DNA of 64,000 nt from Parasponia andersonii (GCA_002914805.1 JXTB01000005.1:1566940-1630939); one strand, 5' to 3'; positions 1 through 12,641 are shown, counted from the stretch's first letter. Notes: a model not told the origin generated them from the sequence alone. Numbers and translations: made by a program.

Positions 1-1607
1 TGACCGCTTCCTCCTTAGAAGGGTCAGCGTCGCCCCATCATCGTCACTATCGGACGAAAAGACGACCCTGCCCCTCTTCTCCACTCGGCCCTCTTTCTCA
101 TTTGATGAGCCGATCTCGTGTTGCCACTTTGTAGGGACCAGGGGGAGGCGAGGAGAGTCTAGATTTCAATCTCGGAACTCCCTCACTGAGCTCGGCGATC
201 TCTCCACCGAGGCTAACAGCACTCGATTTCGAACCAAAGTCAGGGGTGGGGGAGATCGCTACTGCAGACCCCCCAGTTGGACTTGGCGTCGTCTCTTCCC
301 TGCACGTGATCAGGAGGGCAGATGGTCCCCCGGGTGGAGATCCGCCAACGTCGGAGCGGGGAGCCACTGGTTTTGCTTTTCCTGAGTGCACCACGAGGCG
401 CCGGCCAGCAGATGCCTTGGTATGAGCTTTTGATGTCGTGGCACCCCCTTTGATGGGAGAAGGGCTGGCCGACAGACCTGTCTCAGAACTTGTAAAAAAC
501 AAACATCGAGATTAGTTTGCGGTCGCGGCCTGACCCACAAAGATTCAAAGATTGAAAAATAAACTCACCTCTAACCCTTTTGGGGGCGGCGTTTTCCTCC
601 TGGCGGAGCCTGACACACTCCGCGGCCACAAGCCTCACGGCCTCCTCGAGCTCGTGATTGGAAGGTGCTACTAGATCGTTGGTGCCTGCCAGCTAGCTTG
701 AAGCCGCAACCTGCCGACTCACCATGGTGATCCGATCGCTTTCGTCCCGGCGAAATCGGTTCAGGGCGGAGGTGTCGAGTCGACTCCTCAGGTGCTTGGT
801 GATGACCCAGGTATCCAAAGGGAAGGGAAGGTACGAGACCATCCTGGGTATCAGGTTCATAGTCAGAGGGTTGAGGACGGCTTGAATGTGCCGGCATTCC
901 CCTGGAGAGCTGAAGAATATGATCCCCTCCAGGCTTTTGAGCCGCCCAGCCGACAGGGGCAGCTCAAACCTGCTTTCTTCTGCTGAGGCTGCACAGGACA
1001 AAGTAACATAAGCAATAATATCAGGAGAGGACCCAGACCCAAAGATCATGGTCTAATACTTACTCTGTAGGAAGACTGAGGGGACTTGGAAATGCTCTCT
1101 GTTCACCCAAGGGGAGCACCACGCCCCTCCAACGGCATAAAGCCTGGCGTGAGAGTCCCATTGTTTGTTTGACTGCGGCAACCCCCAAAAGATATGGCGC
1201 CCGGGCAGCGGCTGGAGATAAAAGGTAGGGTAGGAGCCCTTCTTGAGGATAAGAATGAGTTTAAAAGCATAAAAGACCACCTCTAGGTCGATATGCATGT
1301 TGTAGATAATTGACAGGGCAGAGAGCCCCATCAGAATCATAATCTCGTTTGCATTCAGCTGCATCGGATGGATTCCCGTCAAGGCAAAAAATTGGTGGAT
1401 TAGGGGAGGAAGAGGGAATCGCAGGCAGTCTAGATACTTCCTGCCCAAGACGATGAAACCCTCGGAGGCGCAGGGGCGAAGGTACCAGTCCGCAGGGCCC
1501 TCAACCCGTTGAAGCGTCACTCCTCCGGGGAGGCAAAGCTACCTCCTCAGTGAGTCTAATTCTGAATCCATAGCGGGTTGCAACTCCTGATTTTGATTTG
1601 AAGCCAT
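1..1607 (-). pseudogene. Antisense additional ORF of Tat element (PF04195-like), spliced, broken
   Basis: Read on the minus strand, this is a multi-exon ORF starting at ATG 1607-1605. Exon 1 (1607-1064) carries an in-frame TAG at 1541-1539. A GT-AG intron follows (1063-989, 75 bp, donor GTAAGT). Exon 2 (988-569) has a TAG at 695-693. A second intron (568-478, 91 bp, donor GTGAGT) leads to exon 3 (477 onward). Phases join in frame across both introns. Near 100-118 the reading switches frame (TGA at 98) and coding-like sequence with a run of S/D residues continues to position 1. The core around LPLPPLIHQF, GIHPMQLNAN and PTFYLQPLPGR resembles the plant 'putative gypsy type transposon' family (PF04195). 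Function is unknown. It belongs to the retroelement, not the host. Confidence 0.6.
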
Positions 1608-1983
1608 TGTTCCGAAACGCGATTGAAAAAGTGAGAGTCTTTAGAAGAGAAGGAAGCAGAAACCCTAGGATGTTATGAGGTTAGGATGATTGAAAATTTT
1701 GGTAAAATGGCAAATGAACACAATTGCGGTTTTTATAGGGGAGAAGCCGAAGAGTTTTTCTGGAAGATGAGAGAATAAAAGAAACCAAGCAGTCAGAACT
1801 TCAAAATTCAAACAGATCTCGTAATGAGGGATGGCGTATCCCCGCATGGGGAAGAGGGAACCACGTGCGTCCCCTGGATTGGAGGAACGATGAGACGGTT
1901 TCCCCACTTGATAGACACGAATCCATCAAGTAGGGAAATGGGGGCAGTTGTGGAAACTGTTCCCGAGCCTTATGCCACGTAGA

Positions 1984-2365
1984 AGGCCACGTGGATCGCA
2001 CGTGATCTCATAATCGGCCATTGGGCTATCCGAGGTTAAGGCCGAGTCCATCACTGACCCCAGACGGTTTGGCCCAGACTGACCACAACCTCGACAGCTG
2101 GGGGTCGGAAGCCCCAAGGGTCTGCCGTTTAGGAACAGCGGCCCTCATAAGGCCACGCGGATCGCATGTGATCTCACAATCGGCCATTGGGCCGTCCGAG
2201 CTTAGGGCCGAGTCCATCACTGACCCCAGACGGTTTGGCCTAGACTGACCCCAACCTTGACAGCTAGGGGTCGGAAGCCCCAAGGGTCTGCTGTCTGGAA
2301 ATAGCGGCCCTTACCTCAACAGTCAGGAGGGTCAGAAGCCCCAAGGGTCTTCCGACCGAATACAG
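1984..2365. repeat. 166-bp tandem repeat inside the LTR, 2.3 copies
   Basis: Copy 1 runs 1984-2149, copy 2 2150-2314, and a partial third copy follows to about 2365. The two full copies differ by scattered substitutions. All three share the motif gtcggaagccccaagggtct or a near copy (the third has gtcagaag). Both strands stay open across this block, which produces false ORFs. Confidence 0.85.
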
Positions 2366-2631
2366 TGGAAAGCGACTCACGGCTCCAGACCCAGACAGAG
2401 CATTTAATGCGATTCTGGGTAGGTGTGTGTCAGGAACAAGCCGTCCTGACAGAACGGCGATTTACCCATATCTTACTCCTGACAGATTGAAGCCGAAGGA
2501 GGCGGCGAAAATCAGGCCATGGCAGCACAGAGGAGATCGCCGAAATCTCGGCCCGTGACTGCTGAAAAAGGTGTCGAGGTGAAAGGTACTCAGTCCTGAG
2601 ATTGAGAACCACGCGGTTCACTATCTCAGGA

Positions 2632-2644
2632 CTATATATATAAG
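2632..2644 (+). promoter_or_regulatory. LTR TATA box
   Basis: The motif ctatatatataag is followed by an A-rich leader and an AATAAA at 2719-2724. The order TATA, then poly(A) signal, then LTR end supports plus orientation of the LTR. Confidence 0.55.
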
Positions 2645-2942
2645 AGTCATGCGTTCCCGAGAGGGGCATGTGCACAAAAAAAGAAAACAGATATATAGAG
2701 AAAAGTCTGTAAACAAGAAATAAAGAGATTTTTCATACTGAAATATTTTCCTTGCTACCCAACACAAAGATAAACCACTGACTTAAGCATCGGAGAGTCT
2801 TTGCAGGTAGCCACCCTCGCCTCTCCGGTCTTACTTGGAGTTCAGAGGACTTTAGGACAGTAAGGACACGTGGACAGTTGGAGAGTACAGCATCAGCAGT
2901 TCGAGGCACGTGGACGGCTAGTGAGAAACCGCTCCAACAATT

Positions 2943-3098
2943 ATATACTTCAACAACACTCTAATTCTAATGTGTACTTTTTGAATACTTGTTACGAAAT
3001 TCTTTATATATATATATATTATATACTTCAACAACACTCTAATTCTAATGTGTACTTTTTGAATACTTGTTACGAAATTCTTTATATATATATATATA
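2943..3098. repeat. 78-bp tandem duplication abutting the LTR border
   Basis: A 78-bp unit starting atatacttcaacaacac occurs at 2943-3020 and 3021-3098, almost identical, each ending in a (TA)n tract. The first copy begins just after the LTR end. The tetramer attat occurs at both unit starts. Confidence 0.85.
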
Positions 3099-3430
3099 TA
3101 TATATATTTTTCCTCTCATCCCATTTTTAAACACACTTTTTTAATATTTTAATTTTTTTCACACACCCTTTATTTTGTTATGTACAAAAATATCCCTGGT
3201 AAAATATTTTTCTAAAAAAAGTTTTCCCCCCTCCTACCACTTTACTATATAGATACATTTTTAGAACTAATTTTGCAATAAGAATCATTGTCAAATTAAT
3301 CTAACAAGTCCAATGACAGCACATTTTCACCGAAAAAAGAAGAAAAAGAAAACAGACCAAAAAAAGAAGAAAAAGAAAATAGAGAGACCAGTACTTACCA
3401 CCTACAAGCATCGATAATAAATCATGAACT
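3099..3430. other. Intergenic DNA, no gene seen
   Basis: AT-rich sequence with an A/G-rich stretch near 3335-3385 that includes a repeated agaaaaagaaaa motif. No coding potential is supported. Confidence 0.6.
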
Positions 3431-5490
3431 TATAAGTATGAATTAGTGTCATTTCATTTACTGACATTAACTTTAAAAATCTCACAACAATAATAATTAG
3501 TGGCATTTCTTAAAAAATGTCTTTAATTCATAGTGATATTATGATTTTTTAAATACATCCTTTTAAAATTTAGAATGTCACTGTTAAAATGTCACGAAAA
3601 AATTTATCTTTAGTGGCATTTTTCAGGTGTCTTTAATATTTTTATTTAATAGCATTTTAGAAATGCCACTAAATTTGCATTTATTATTTTTAAAAAATAC
3701 AACTAAAATTTAGATTTATTGAAATTTTAAAAATATTACTTATTCATATACCAATTATTTATAATTTTAGGATATAGAACAAAATAAAAGTAAAAATTTT
3801 AATTTATCTGAAAAAAAAAAAGAAAAAAAAGGGAACATCGTACGTACTCCATAAATTTCTCTCTTCTTATTATTTTCTTATCCGTAGAAATTCTATACTA
3901 GTTTTATACGTGGAAGTGAAATCTTCTTTAATAAACTATGGCACTAATAAACTCCTATTAAAAAAATGAAAAGAAAAAGGCAAAAGAAAAACTCAAATCT
4001 AGTTTACACGAAATATAAAATTTTTTATATAATAGATTCTTTTTTGGGTAAAGTTATATAAGAGATTGTTAAGTAAAGTAATTGAAAATTAATGCACCTA
4101 TAATATTTTAAACCACCTTTGATGAAGATAGATAGTTAATAATTTAAATTTAAAGATTACTAAAAGTTAGGAATTTGAATTTCAAAATTTTCTAGATTCC
4201 CGAATTTTCAAATAAATTTTAATTTAAGTTTTTTTAGAAGTCTTTAAAATTCATCTACTGCCAAATTGAAACAAAATTTTAAACCAAAAATATTTATCCA
4301 CCACTATTCATATCATTTATCATCTCCTTAACGGTCTAACTAATGATTATCATTGAATCTAGTACTCTAGTTCTCATGATTTCATCTGCTGTCCTTTTCA
4401 AGCCTTCGTCTAATCATTTTCTTTTTTTTTTTCTACTGGTGGTATAATCTTGTGAGTATCTTCAGATTTATATGTCTTATTGCTTTTATGCAAGGTAGTG
4501 ATTGGTTTAGGTTTTATCAAATTTGTTGACATTTTCTTTGATGATTCGTTAGGTTTACTGATTTAACCAAAAGTTTCATCTGTACAACTCCTTTCTAGAG
4601 AAAAAGAAAGTGATTTTAGGAAGCATGAAATCGAAAGGAAGAGGAAAAAGAAAACACAAATCTATGATTGGATCTATAAGTTAATCTCCCCACTTTCTCT
4701 TCTTTTTACTTCAGTAGGAAACCTCTTTATTATTTTTAAAGAATAAATATTACTTATTTCTCTTTCATTTGTTTATTTTTCAGGAACGGATGAAATATGC
4801 TAATGAGATGGGTGCATTAGACTGTCTAAGCAACTTCAAGTTCTCAAATTCATCATTTTTGCAAATGACCTAATTTTGGTTGTAGCCTTAAATTGTACAA
4901 AATTTTCGTAATTTTGAATTCGTGTAAAACTTAATTATTTTATCAATAAATAATTATTTATTTCTATTTTATAGTTTCTTTTATTGTCAATATTAAATTA
5001 GAATTATTTCTCTATTATGAAATAATAATAACAAAACTAAACCGATGAAAATTAATTTGATGTATACCTCTATACAATGAATAGAAATTAAACGTTGGTA
5101 ACAATTTTTTTTATTGACAATTAATGATGATAAAAATAAATTCTTATTATATAGTATTTTTTATCCCAAAAAAATAGCTATCAAACTTTTTGTGACAATG
5201 AATTTTCTTGTACTGACTAGATTGGTGATATTTTTCCAAATGTTATTAATATATTTAGTAATAGTTTAAAAATGCCACTAAAAATTTTGTTTTAAACTTC
5301 TAAACTATTTTTATTTATTATTTCCAATAATTCAGTGATATTTAAAAGTGTCATTGATACAATTTAGTAGCATTTTATAAACAACATTAAAAAAAGATTA
5401 TTTTGTAGCATTTCAAATGACATACAGCTTTTAGTCATATGGGTAGCATTTACATTTGCTATAAATATCACTAAAATTATGTCGCCGTGA
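3430..5490. mobile_element. Decayed CACTA-like non-autonomous DNA transposon
   Basis: Both ends of this stretch carry many copies of a short motif in both orientations, agtggcattt and aaatgccact, with variants such as agtgatatt and agtgtcat. Copies lie near 3460-3690 and again near 5230-5480. Clustered subterminal repeats of this kind are typical of CACTA (En/Spm) elements. No clean CACTA terminus or target duplication is visible and no transposase is encoded. The borders are approximate. Confidence 0.4.
4784..4850 (+). pseudogene. Possible captured exon fragment
   Basis: A pyrimidine-rich tract ending TTTTTCAG is followed by an open stretch reading ERMKYANEMGALDCL, which looks more coding-like than its surroundings. 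It lies inside the CACTA-like block, and such elements often carry host exon fragments. I do not recognise the source gene. Confidence 0.2.
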
Positions 5491-5659
5491 CTTTTTCAAT
5501 TGCCATAACTCATGATTTTTGAAAAGGTTTACTAATGAATTCACTGGATACAAAATTTCTCATTAGTAAATTCCCTTTTCGGAAAAATTTCTTTTCTCAG
5601 TCTCTAAAATTTAGAATCCATTAGTTTTAGAACCGAAAAGAAAGTATTAAAATCAATCT

Positions 5660-5662
<3 letters not shown>

Positions 5663-5697
<35 letters not shown>
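5663..5697. repeat. (AT)n microsatellite
   Basis: An uninterrupted AT dinucleotide run lying just outside the left arm of the palindrome. Confidence 0.9.
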
Positions 5698-5699
<2 letters not shown>

Positions 5700-5794
5700 A
5701 ATTAAGGAAACTATATATAAGTTTGTACCAAAGAAAAAAAAATTCCTTTAACTTATTGTATAAAGAACTCAAGAGTTAGTAGTTTATGGAAAAA

Positions 5795-7305
5795 AAAAAC
5801 TTTTATTATTACCAAAACCTCCTGAATTTGGAATAAATTCAATAAAATTAAACTTGAACTCAATATTTTAGAATAAAACTCCCTGAATTCGGAACAATTT
5901 TGTAAAGTTAACTTTGAGCTCAATTTTTCAAAGCAAAACCCCTCGAAGTCCTCTAATATTAATTTTATTAAAAAAAAATTTTATGTTTGGTTTTTTTCGG
6001 TTAAGTCTATATTCTCTTATTTATGACTTTTAGATACTCATTATTATATTTTTATTTTATGTTAATCTCTTTCAATCTTTTCTATTCAAAACTATTGTCC
6101 ATTAGCATTTACCCAAAAAGTGTTCATCTCAACAAGGAAAAACAATTAAACAAAAGGAAAACAAAAAAAATAAAAAACTTAAGCAAGCAGTTCAGGCAAT
6201 TGACAACTTACTTTCAAAGATGATTCTTATTTCTATAATACTAATAGATAGTATAAGATATACTAAAGATGAGCAAAAAATCACTATTTATATACTCTGC
6301 TTTTATTGTATAAATAACAACAATGTCTCCAAATTTTCTTTTTTCTTTTTACAGTGGAGTATTAATTTAAAAAATAATAATAAAAAAAAGAGTTAGAGTT
6401 ATCATTTTCATTTAAAACGGAAGTAAGAAATTAGAAAATTTTATTAAGTTCCAATATAGATCTATTTTGGTCTAAGTATTCTTATATTTAGAAGAGAGAT
6501 ATGCATTTTATTTTACTCAATTTACAGAAGACATATATCCAAAAAGAACACATCCTCTATAAATTAGGCAAAGGAAAATGCATATATCGTAGCATTTTTT
6601 GTTTGACACCTATATTAGTATTTTTTTTATCACCTTTATAAGGACTTATAAATGAGGATGTTTTTTTAAAAAAAAAAAATCAAAAGAACCGTAACTAACA
6701 GGAAAACAGGAAAACAGGATGAAAAGTAATATAGTTAGTTCTATAAATCTTGATTTAAATACTAAAAAAATGTATACTTTTCTTCTAGATATATGAATAC
6801 TTGAACTAAAGTAGATCTATATTGAAACCCAATAAAATTTTTCAATTTTTTTCCTCCTTTTTGAACAAAAATGATAATCATTATTTTTTTTAAATAATAA
6901 TTTTTCTTTTGTTTCCAATTTTATCCCTACTGAGATGAGTACCTGTTGAGCAAGTACAAATTGATAATAGTTTTGGATAGAAAAGATTAAAAAGAATTAA
7001 CATGAAAAAATAATAATAAGCACCTAAAAGCCATAAATAAGAGAATAAAGACTTAACAGGAAAAAAAAAAAAAAAAAAAAACTAACATAAACATTTTTTT
7101 CTAACAAAACTAATTTTAGCTGACTTCGGAGAGTTTTGCTCTAATATTAAGGGATTTCGAGGAATTTTGCTCTAAAAATTGAGTTTAAGGTTAATTTTAC
7201 AAAATTGTTCTAAATTTATTGGGTTTTGCTCTAAAAAATTGAGTTCATGGTTAATTTTACTAAATTATTCAAAAAAATTTGATAATAAAAAGCAAAAATA
7301 TAAAA
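5795..7305. repeat. Long imperfect palindrome (foldback element), about 1.5 kb
   Basis: The left arm (about 5795-6515) matches the reverse complement of the right arm (about 6764-7305). Paired landmarks include aactcaat with aaacccc/aaaaccc blocks (5860-5950 against 7150-7240), ttaagtctatattctcttattta (6001-6024) against 7030-7055, and ccaatatagatcta (6450-6465) against 6810-6825. A spacer of about 250 bp (6516-6763) does not pair. The left arm has about 200 extra bases (about 6180-6380). Each arm also contains diverged internal direct repeats of a unit containing ttttgctctaa. It encodes nothing convincing. Confidence 0.7.
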
Positions 7306-10300
7306 AATCCTTTTATCTATTTGATATAGAAAGTGCACTCATAATGAGACTTAAAGAAAGGCACAATTAACTTCCAACGATGATCCTTTTGACAGTTGCC
7401 CCTTTCTCATGTTTTAAACACTGATTTTTTTTTTTTTTTTGTCAATCTATTTCTGAAAAATAGGATTTATGTGGGACTTCGTTGGAATGAGAAGAAAGGA
7501 GATGAAATAGTTCATATTACAAGATAAACGTAGAAAAAAACAAATAATCAAAAGAAAAACTTTACAATCAAATCCTTTCATTCCCTTAAATATAAAATAA
7601 GAAAAAATTAGTCATTATAATCAAAGAGTTTAGAATCTATAGTTTGTAATTCTTCCCTGCTTATAAAAATTAAACAATAAAAATTTGGTTTCTCAAGATT
7701 TATATAAATGTGTTTGAGAGGTGCGGTAAAAGATAGATTTTATTATATTTAATATTTATGAGGACATTTATGTCAACTTTATAAGAGGATACTTTTATAA
7801 ATAAATAATTAAGTAAAGGGTGGGTCTACGAGGGGCGATGTTTGCACTCCAAAATTGTGTATAGACACCTCTTTTGTTACTGAAAAGGACTGATAGGACA
7901 ATTAAAAAATTAATAGTGTAATCTCTTAATAATTCCTAGATTTGTAACTTTAATAGAATTATTATTAATAGACTTAGTACCGAATTTTGATAAATTTATA
8001 TATTATTTTAATATTAAATTTTATTATGTGAGAAAATCATAATTATTCTTTGTTTTAACTTGGAAATTCTAAGTTAGTTTTCCTTAATAATAAATTAATT
8101 CTACAAAGATTATATTATGTACATCAATATAACCTAATTAAAAATGTGACATGTTTATGTCACATTAAAAATTGTTACATTTTATAAACTAAAGTTAATA
8201 ATTACACCAAAATAGTACCATGCCATAATTTTAATGGCTATGATTTAAGTATACAAAGAATTAAGTAGACAAATTAATCTAAAGGTAGAAAAAGGAATAT
8301 GATAATAGAAATATTCTTTGGAAATTAATGGCCATAATTCAAAGTGGAAAACATAGACAAAACTAATTAGTAACTTTTATCTCCAAAATAATTCAAAAGG
8401 TATGAAAAGGAATAATATAGTGGAGATTTTCTTTGGAAGCTAGTGGTATTGGATTCCAAATAATTGAAAAAAAAAGAAAGATTATAGACAAAGTAGCGGA
8501 TGAGTGAAAAATAAAATAAAAGATAAAGTAATGGAGTAGGAAAAGAAGATATATTGATAAAATTAATAATGGTATTTAAATTATTAGATGGAATGTGAAA
8601 GTATATATTATTAGATACCTCTTATAGATGGCCTATAAATAGATCTTTCATTTAGCAGTTGGAAATTTATACTTAACATTCCAATTATTTAGCCAAAACT
8701 ATCTTCATTTTTCCAATTATCCTTTCTCAAAAAAAAAAAAGCCTCTTCTACCTCACTTTCTTCCAAACCTACAAAAACTATAATATTTTACCCATCTTCT
8801 TTATTTTTTCTATAAAGACCCCTAAAAATTCAAAATTGTAATTAAAAGAAGAGAGTACTTAGTTTTGTGGTGGAAAAATAAGGAAGAAAAAGGAAATATT
8901 TTGGAAGGTAGGTTGCACAAACATATTTAAGTTTATAAAGATTTTTAACTCTAAATTTATAAGAAGTTTAATTTTTAGTATTTTGACTTCTCTTAAAATA
9001 TTAATACTTGAAAAAATTCTCAAACACTCCAAGAAAGAAGATTCAAGCTTGCAATGTAAATATTCCCTCATTTTGTTTGTTATGTGTTTAAATAAATTCT
9101 ATAAAAGAATAAATGAGTAATAATATATTTGATCTACTTCAGATGTTATGGAATTTATATTATGTTTAGGCTTATTTTGTTGATTCCTTAAACCTCTAAA
9201 TATGAATACTCCATAATAATAAAGGCTAAATAATAATAATAATAGTAAAATAAAAATGCTAAATACAAAAGTGAAAGATTTTTAAGTATAAGACCCTAAA
9301 ATAAAATATGCATGATAATGAATCAAGCTTAATGATTTAGACTTAGATCCTTAATAATATATTTTTACCTATTAAAAATACTTTCCAAAAATTAAAGATA
9401 TTTGCTCAAAAGTTAAAAGGATTAAAATGCCAAAACTTTGAGTATTTAGGTCAAAATTGTAATTTTAACAAAATATGGATAGAATATATGAGAAAGTTAT
9501 TTTAAAAATTTTTAATACTATGTTAGAGTGTAAAAATAAATAAAGGAAGAATCTTTAATAAAAAGATAAGCTATAACTCAATATTAACCATTGGAATGCA
9601 TAAATATTAGAAATCTTGAAATTATGGGCAAAAATATAAATTATAAAACTTGAAATTTTGAGTTAGAAATTCGGTACAAGAATAAATAGAAAACTTTATT
9701 TTAGATCTCTAATTGGGATAAGAAAATATATACTTAAGTTTAAGACATGAAATTAATTATAAGAAATAAATGATGTATGCCTCTAATTGTATTTAGCCTA
9801 AGTTTAGTTATGGGCCTAAAAAGCATGATTAATGCCTAATAATATTTAGCCCAAGTATGATTTTAGATTTTAAATCTATGTAGCCATTAGTGTGTTCGAC
9901 TCACTTGTCATATTATGACCCTTAATTATGAATAAAGTAATTAATCAAGAATAATTCAAAGTAATTGATATAAAAGAAATATAACTAAGGGAACTTAACT
10001 GATTTAGGATGACATTAATAAAATCAACAACCAAATTATTGATAGACTAAAAATATCACCATGATAAAGATTAAGAAGAATTAAATCTCATCCATCTAAG
10101 TTGAAAGTATAAATTAGTCAATGAATATAATAAGATATTGTTTCTTAAATATGAAATTTTATGTTTAATCAAGACTGAGTCTTAGTTGTTTAAAAAAAAA
10201 GTATGAGTCTACTTTAAATTACTCTAACAAATAGAGTATGTATACGCTAGGGCAAAACTTCGATCTAGACGTACATAATTAACGAGTAGAACTAGGACAA

Positions 10301-12637
10301 TCATATTATGAGATAAGTACAATCTTACCTATGGCATGGATGGTTTGAAAATATTTCATGTTTGCAATATAATATGTTTGAAATTGTTTCATGTGTTAAC
10401 TTGCCTTTATTTTATCATTGTATAGCCTAGATATAATGTATGCTTATAAAGATACATTTTTATGCTATAAAAATAATGTATGCTTACTTTACAATATTAT
10501 CATGTAAAAATACTTTAGCATTTTTTAACAAAGGAAATGCTATAATAGTGGAATATAAGTTTGGGTTTATCGTTGAAGCGTACTCACTCATTTTAAGAGA
10601 AGACTAAATGAGATAAAGAATTTAAAGATATCGTACCAACCTCTACTAGGTGAGGATATCCAAAGGAAAATAAGACTGACATCCTCTAAGCGAGAATTCC
10701 CGAAGAAACATATGTTAAGATTATGACCATGGGTATTTTCAGTTGGGTCGCTTTCCTGATTCCCCATTTGATAGTGCACACTCAGTACATATACCAAGGT
10801 CTATAAGAAAGATAAAAAACTTTGTAATAAAGAATGAGAAAAAATAATGATACAGTATCTCATAATAAAGCATAAAATAATAATTTTATAAAACAACATA
10901 ACTGGACTTTCATAAAAAATTATTTGTTTATAAATAAAATATTTTGTGAGAATTATATTGTATTTACTAAGCGAAAATTCAGTTTTATGAGTATCCATGC
11001 TATAGGAACCAAAAGAAAGAAACCTCTAATTTGATTGATGGGTCAGCTGGAATCGAAGCAGGGATGAATGCGAGGCACGGGCAATGGAATACTGCTATTA
11101 GAATTACTTCTGCATATATTCTTATTATGAGACAAATAATTTCAATTATGTAAACTTGATGTTATTTGTAAATATACTTATAACTTGGCATTTTATTTCA
11201 CAATGCATGGTTTTATTAAGTTGAACTTAAAAATGTATTTCAATTGAATAGAGTTTAAATGAATGTTTTTCAAAAGATTTAAAAGAGAAAATGGTTCGAT
11301 TTAAATAAATGCAAAATACAAAGGATTCTGTCAAAAAGATCTAAGCTATCTAAGGAGAGATTGGGACTTAAGTGGTCTGTATATAACCCCCTTTCTCACG
11401 TGAAAGCTCTTTATGGTTACGCATTATTTAAATCACCTTAAGAAAAAGTTTATAAACAAATTTAAATAAAGGTTGCTTAACAATCGAGAAGTATTTTACT
11501 TGTTTTCAAAATTATCAAATTAAATAAATGGTTAGTTATGAATATAAATCTCTTAAAAAGAAATAAAAGTATAAAAAAAAAAATTGTCATGAATTTTTAG
11601 TATCTAAATTTCTCTTTTTAAAGTAAGCTAAGAATGTAAGTAGTTAACGGTCCGAAAAGTCAAGTCGTTATAAATGGTGTACCCATTCTTTTTAACTTGG
11701 TGGATCCACATGTTTTTCTTTCTTTACTCTTTTTTTTCAATTAATAGGCTGATGGATATTAATATGTTATTTAATGGAGAAACTTAATTTGTTTACCAAA
11801 AAAAAATGAAGAAACTTAATTTAATTGTTTGAGTAAGAGATTTCTAACTTAGAAATTCTTCTTTTACTAAAAGTTTCTCAATTTTCCTTCATTTTCTGTT
11901 AGTATTTTATTTTCTAGGTATTTTTTCATCAAGCTATATTTCCATAATTTAATTATTTTTTGGAGTTTTTCTTAAAGAAAAAAATTATTTGGTATTTCTT
12001 TTTTCTTTTATTGTTTTCTTCCCTTAGTCTATGTTCAAATCTTCAATAAATTAACAACTTTTAGTATCTCTGCAGTGAAAAGTAAAGGTAAAAAAAAGGG
12101 TAAAAGAAAGAAATAGGAAGAGGAAACAGAAAAAGAGATTAAGCAATACAAAAATGGAGAGAAGAAGAAAGAAAAAGGAGTCACTAAAATTAAGTAATTA
12201 GAATATAATGGTAAAATAGAAATCAAAGAAGATGGAAGAAAAGTACTGATAAATCAGAAGATGGGGTTGAGGAAAATGAGTGTTTTCATGAAGTCTTTTG
12301 TTAACTTATTTTATTTTGTCTTTTAAAATTAAATCGAGATATTTTTATGTGGTGTAGAGGTGCAAATGTATTTACTCGTGGCTATATTGTTATCTCTCGG
12401 TCTATCCTGCACATACATAAAAGTATACACTTAATTAATTATTAGATGTAATTCCTACTCTTTTATACCCCTAATTTTTCCTAAGTTGTCCCTAAATCTA
12501 ATTTTGTCTCTTCTCTTTCTATCTCATCTCTCTCTCTCTCTTATGTTCTCTTGTCACTTTTTTTCTTTCTCATGTCTTCTCTTGCTCTTCCTATCTTCAT
12601 CCTCATTCTTTATTCTCTTACATTATTTACACTTTTT

Positions 12638-12641
<4 letters not shown>

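Larger units (their letters stand above)
1..2939 (+). mobile_element. Ty3/gypsy Tat-type LTR retrotransposon, 3' end
   Basis: This is the right-hand end of a long LTR retrotransposon cut by the window edge. Seen directly: a purine-rich tract at about 1933-1946, then a TG-starting block (1949) ending in CA (2939). That block has a TATA box, a poly(A) signal and an end beginning TGTTGGAG when read in reverse, so it behaves as a plus-oriented 3' LTR. The internal part carries an ORF on the opposite strand (1-1607). Known for Tat elements: additional ORFs between pol and the 3' LTR, sometimes antisense. Inference: Tat lineage, supported by the better preserved Tat element at 18.1-28.4 kb with the same layout. 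No gag or pol is visible in this part. Confidence 0.7.
1949..2939 (+). repeat. 3' LTR of the first Tat-type element
   Basis: A block of about 991 bp starting TGTGG just after a purine tract and ending CTCCAACA. Inside are tandem 166-bp repeats, a TATA box and a poly(A) signal. The next bases (attat, 2940-2944) may be the target duplication; the other copy is outside the window. Borders are judged by eye without the 5' LTR. Confidence 0.6.

Noticed and set aside
2021..2283. Overlapping ORFs of 75-85 codons on both strands
   Set aside because: They arise from the 166-bp tandem repeat of an LTR that happens to lack stops. They have no family resemblance and repeat the same peptide.
8600..8720. 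TATA-like cctataaatagatc as a promoter
   Set aside because: There is no coding region or transcript-like structure downstream, and the motif is common in AT-rich DNA.
10560..10810. Possible solo LTR or LTR fragment
   Set aside because: The base composition differs from the flanks, but no TG..CA borders, target duplication or repeat partner could be found.
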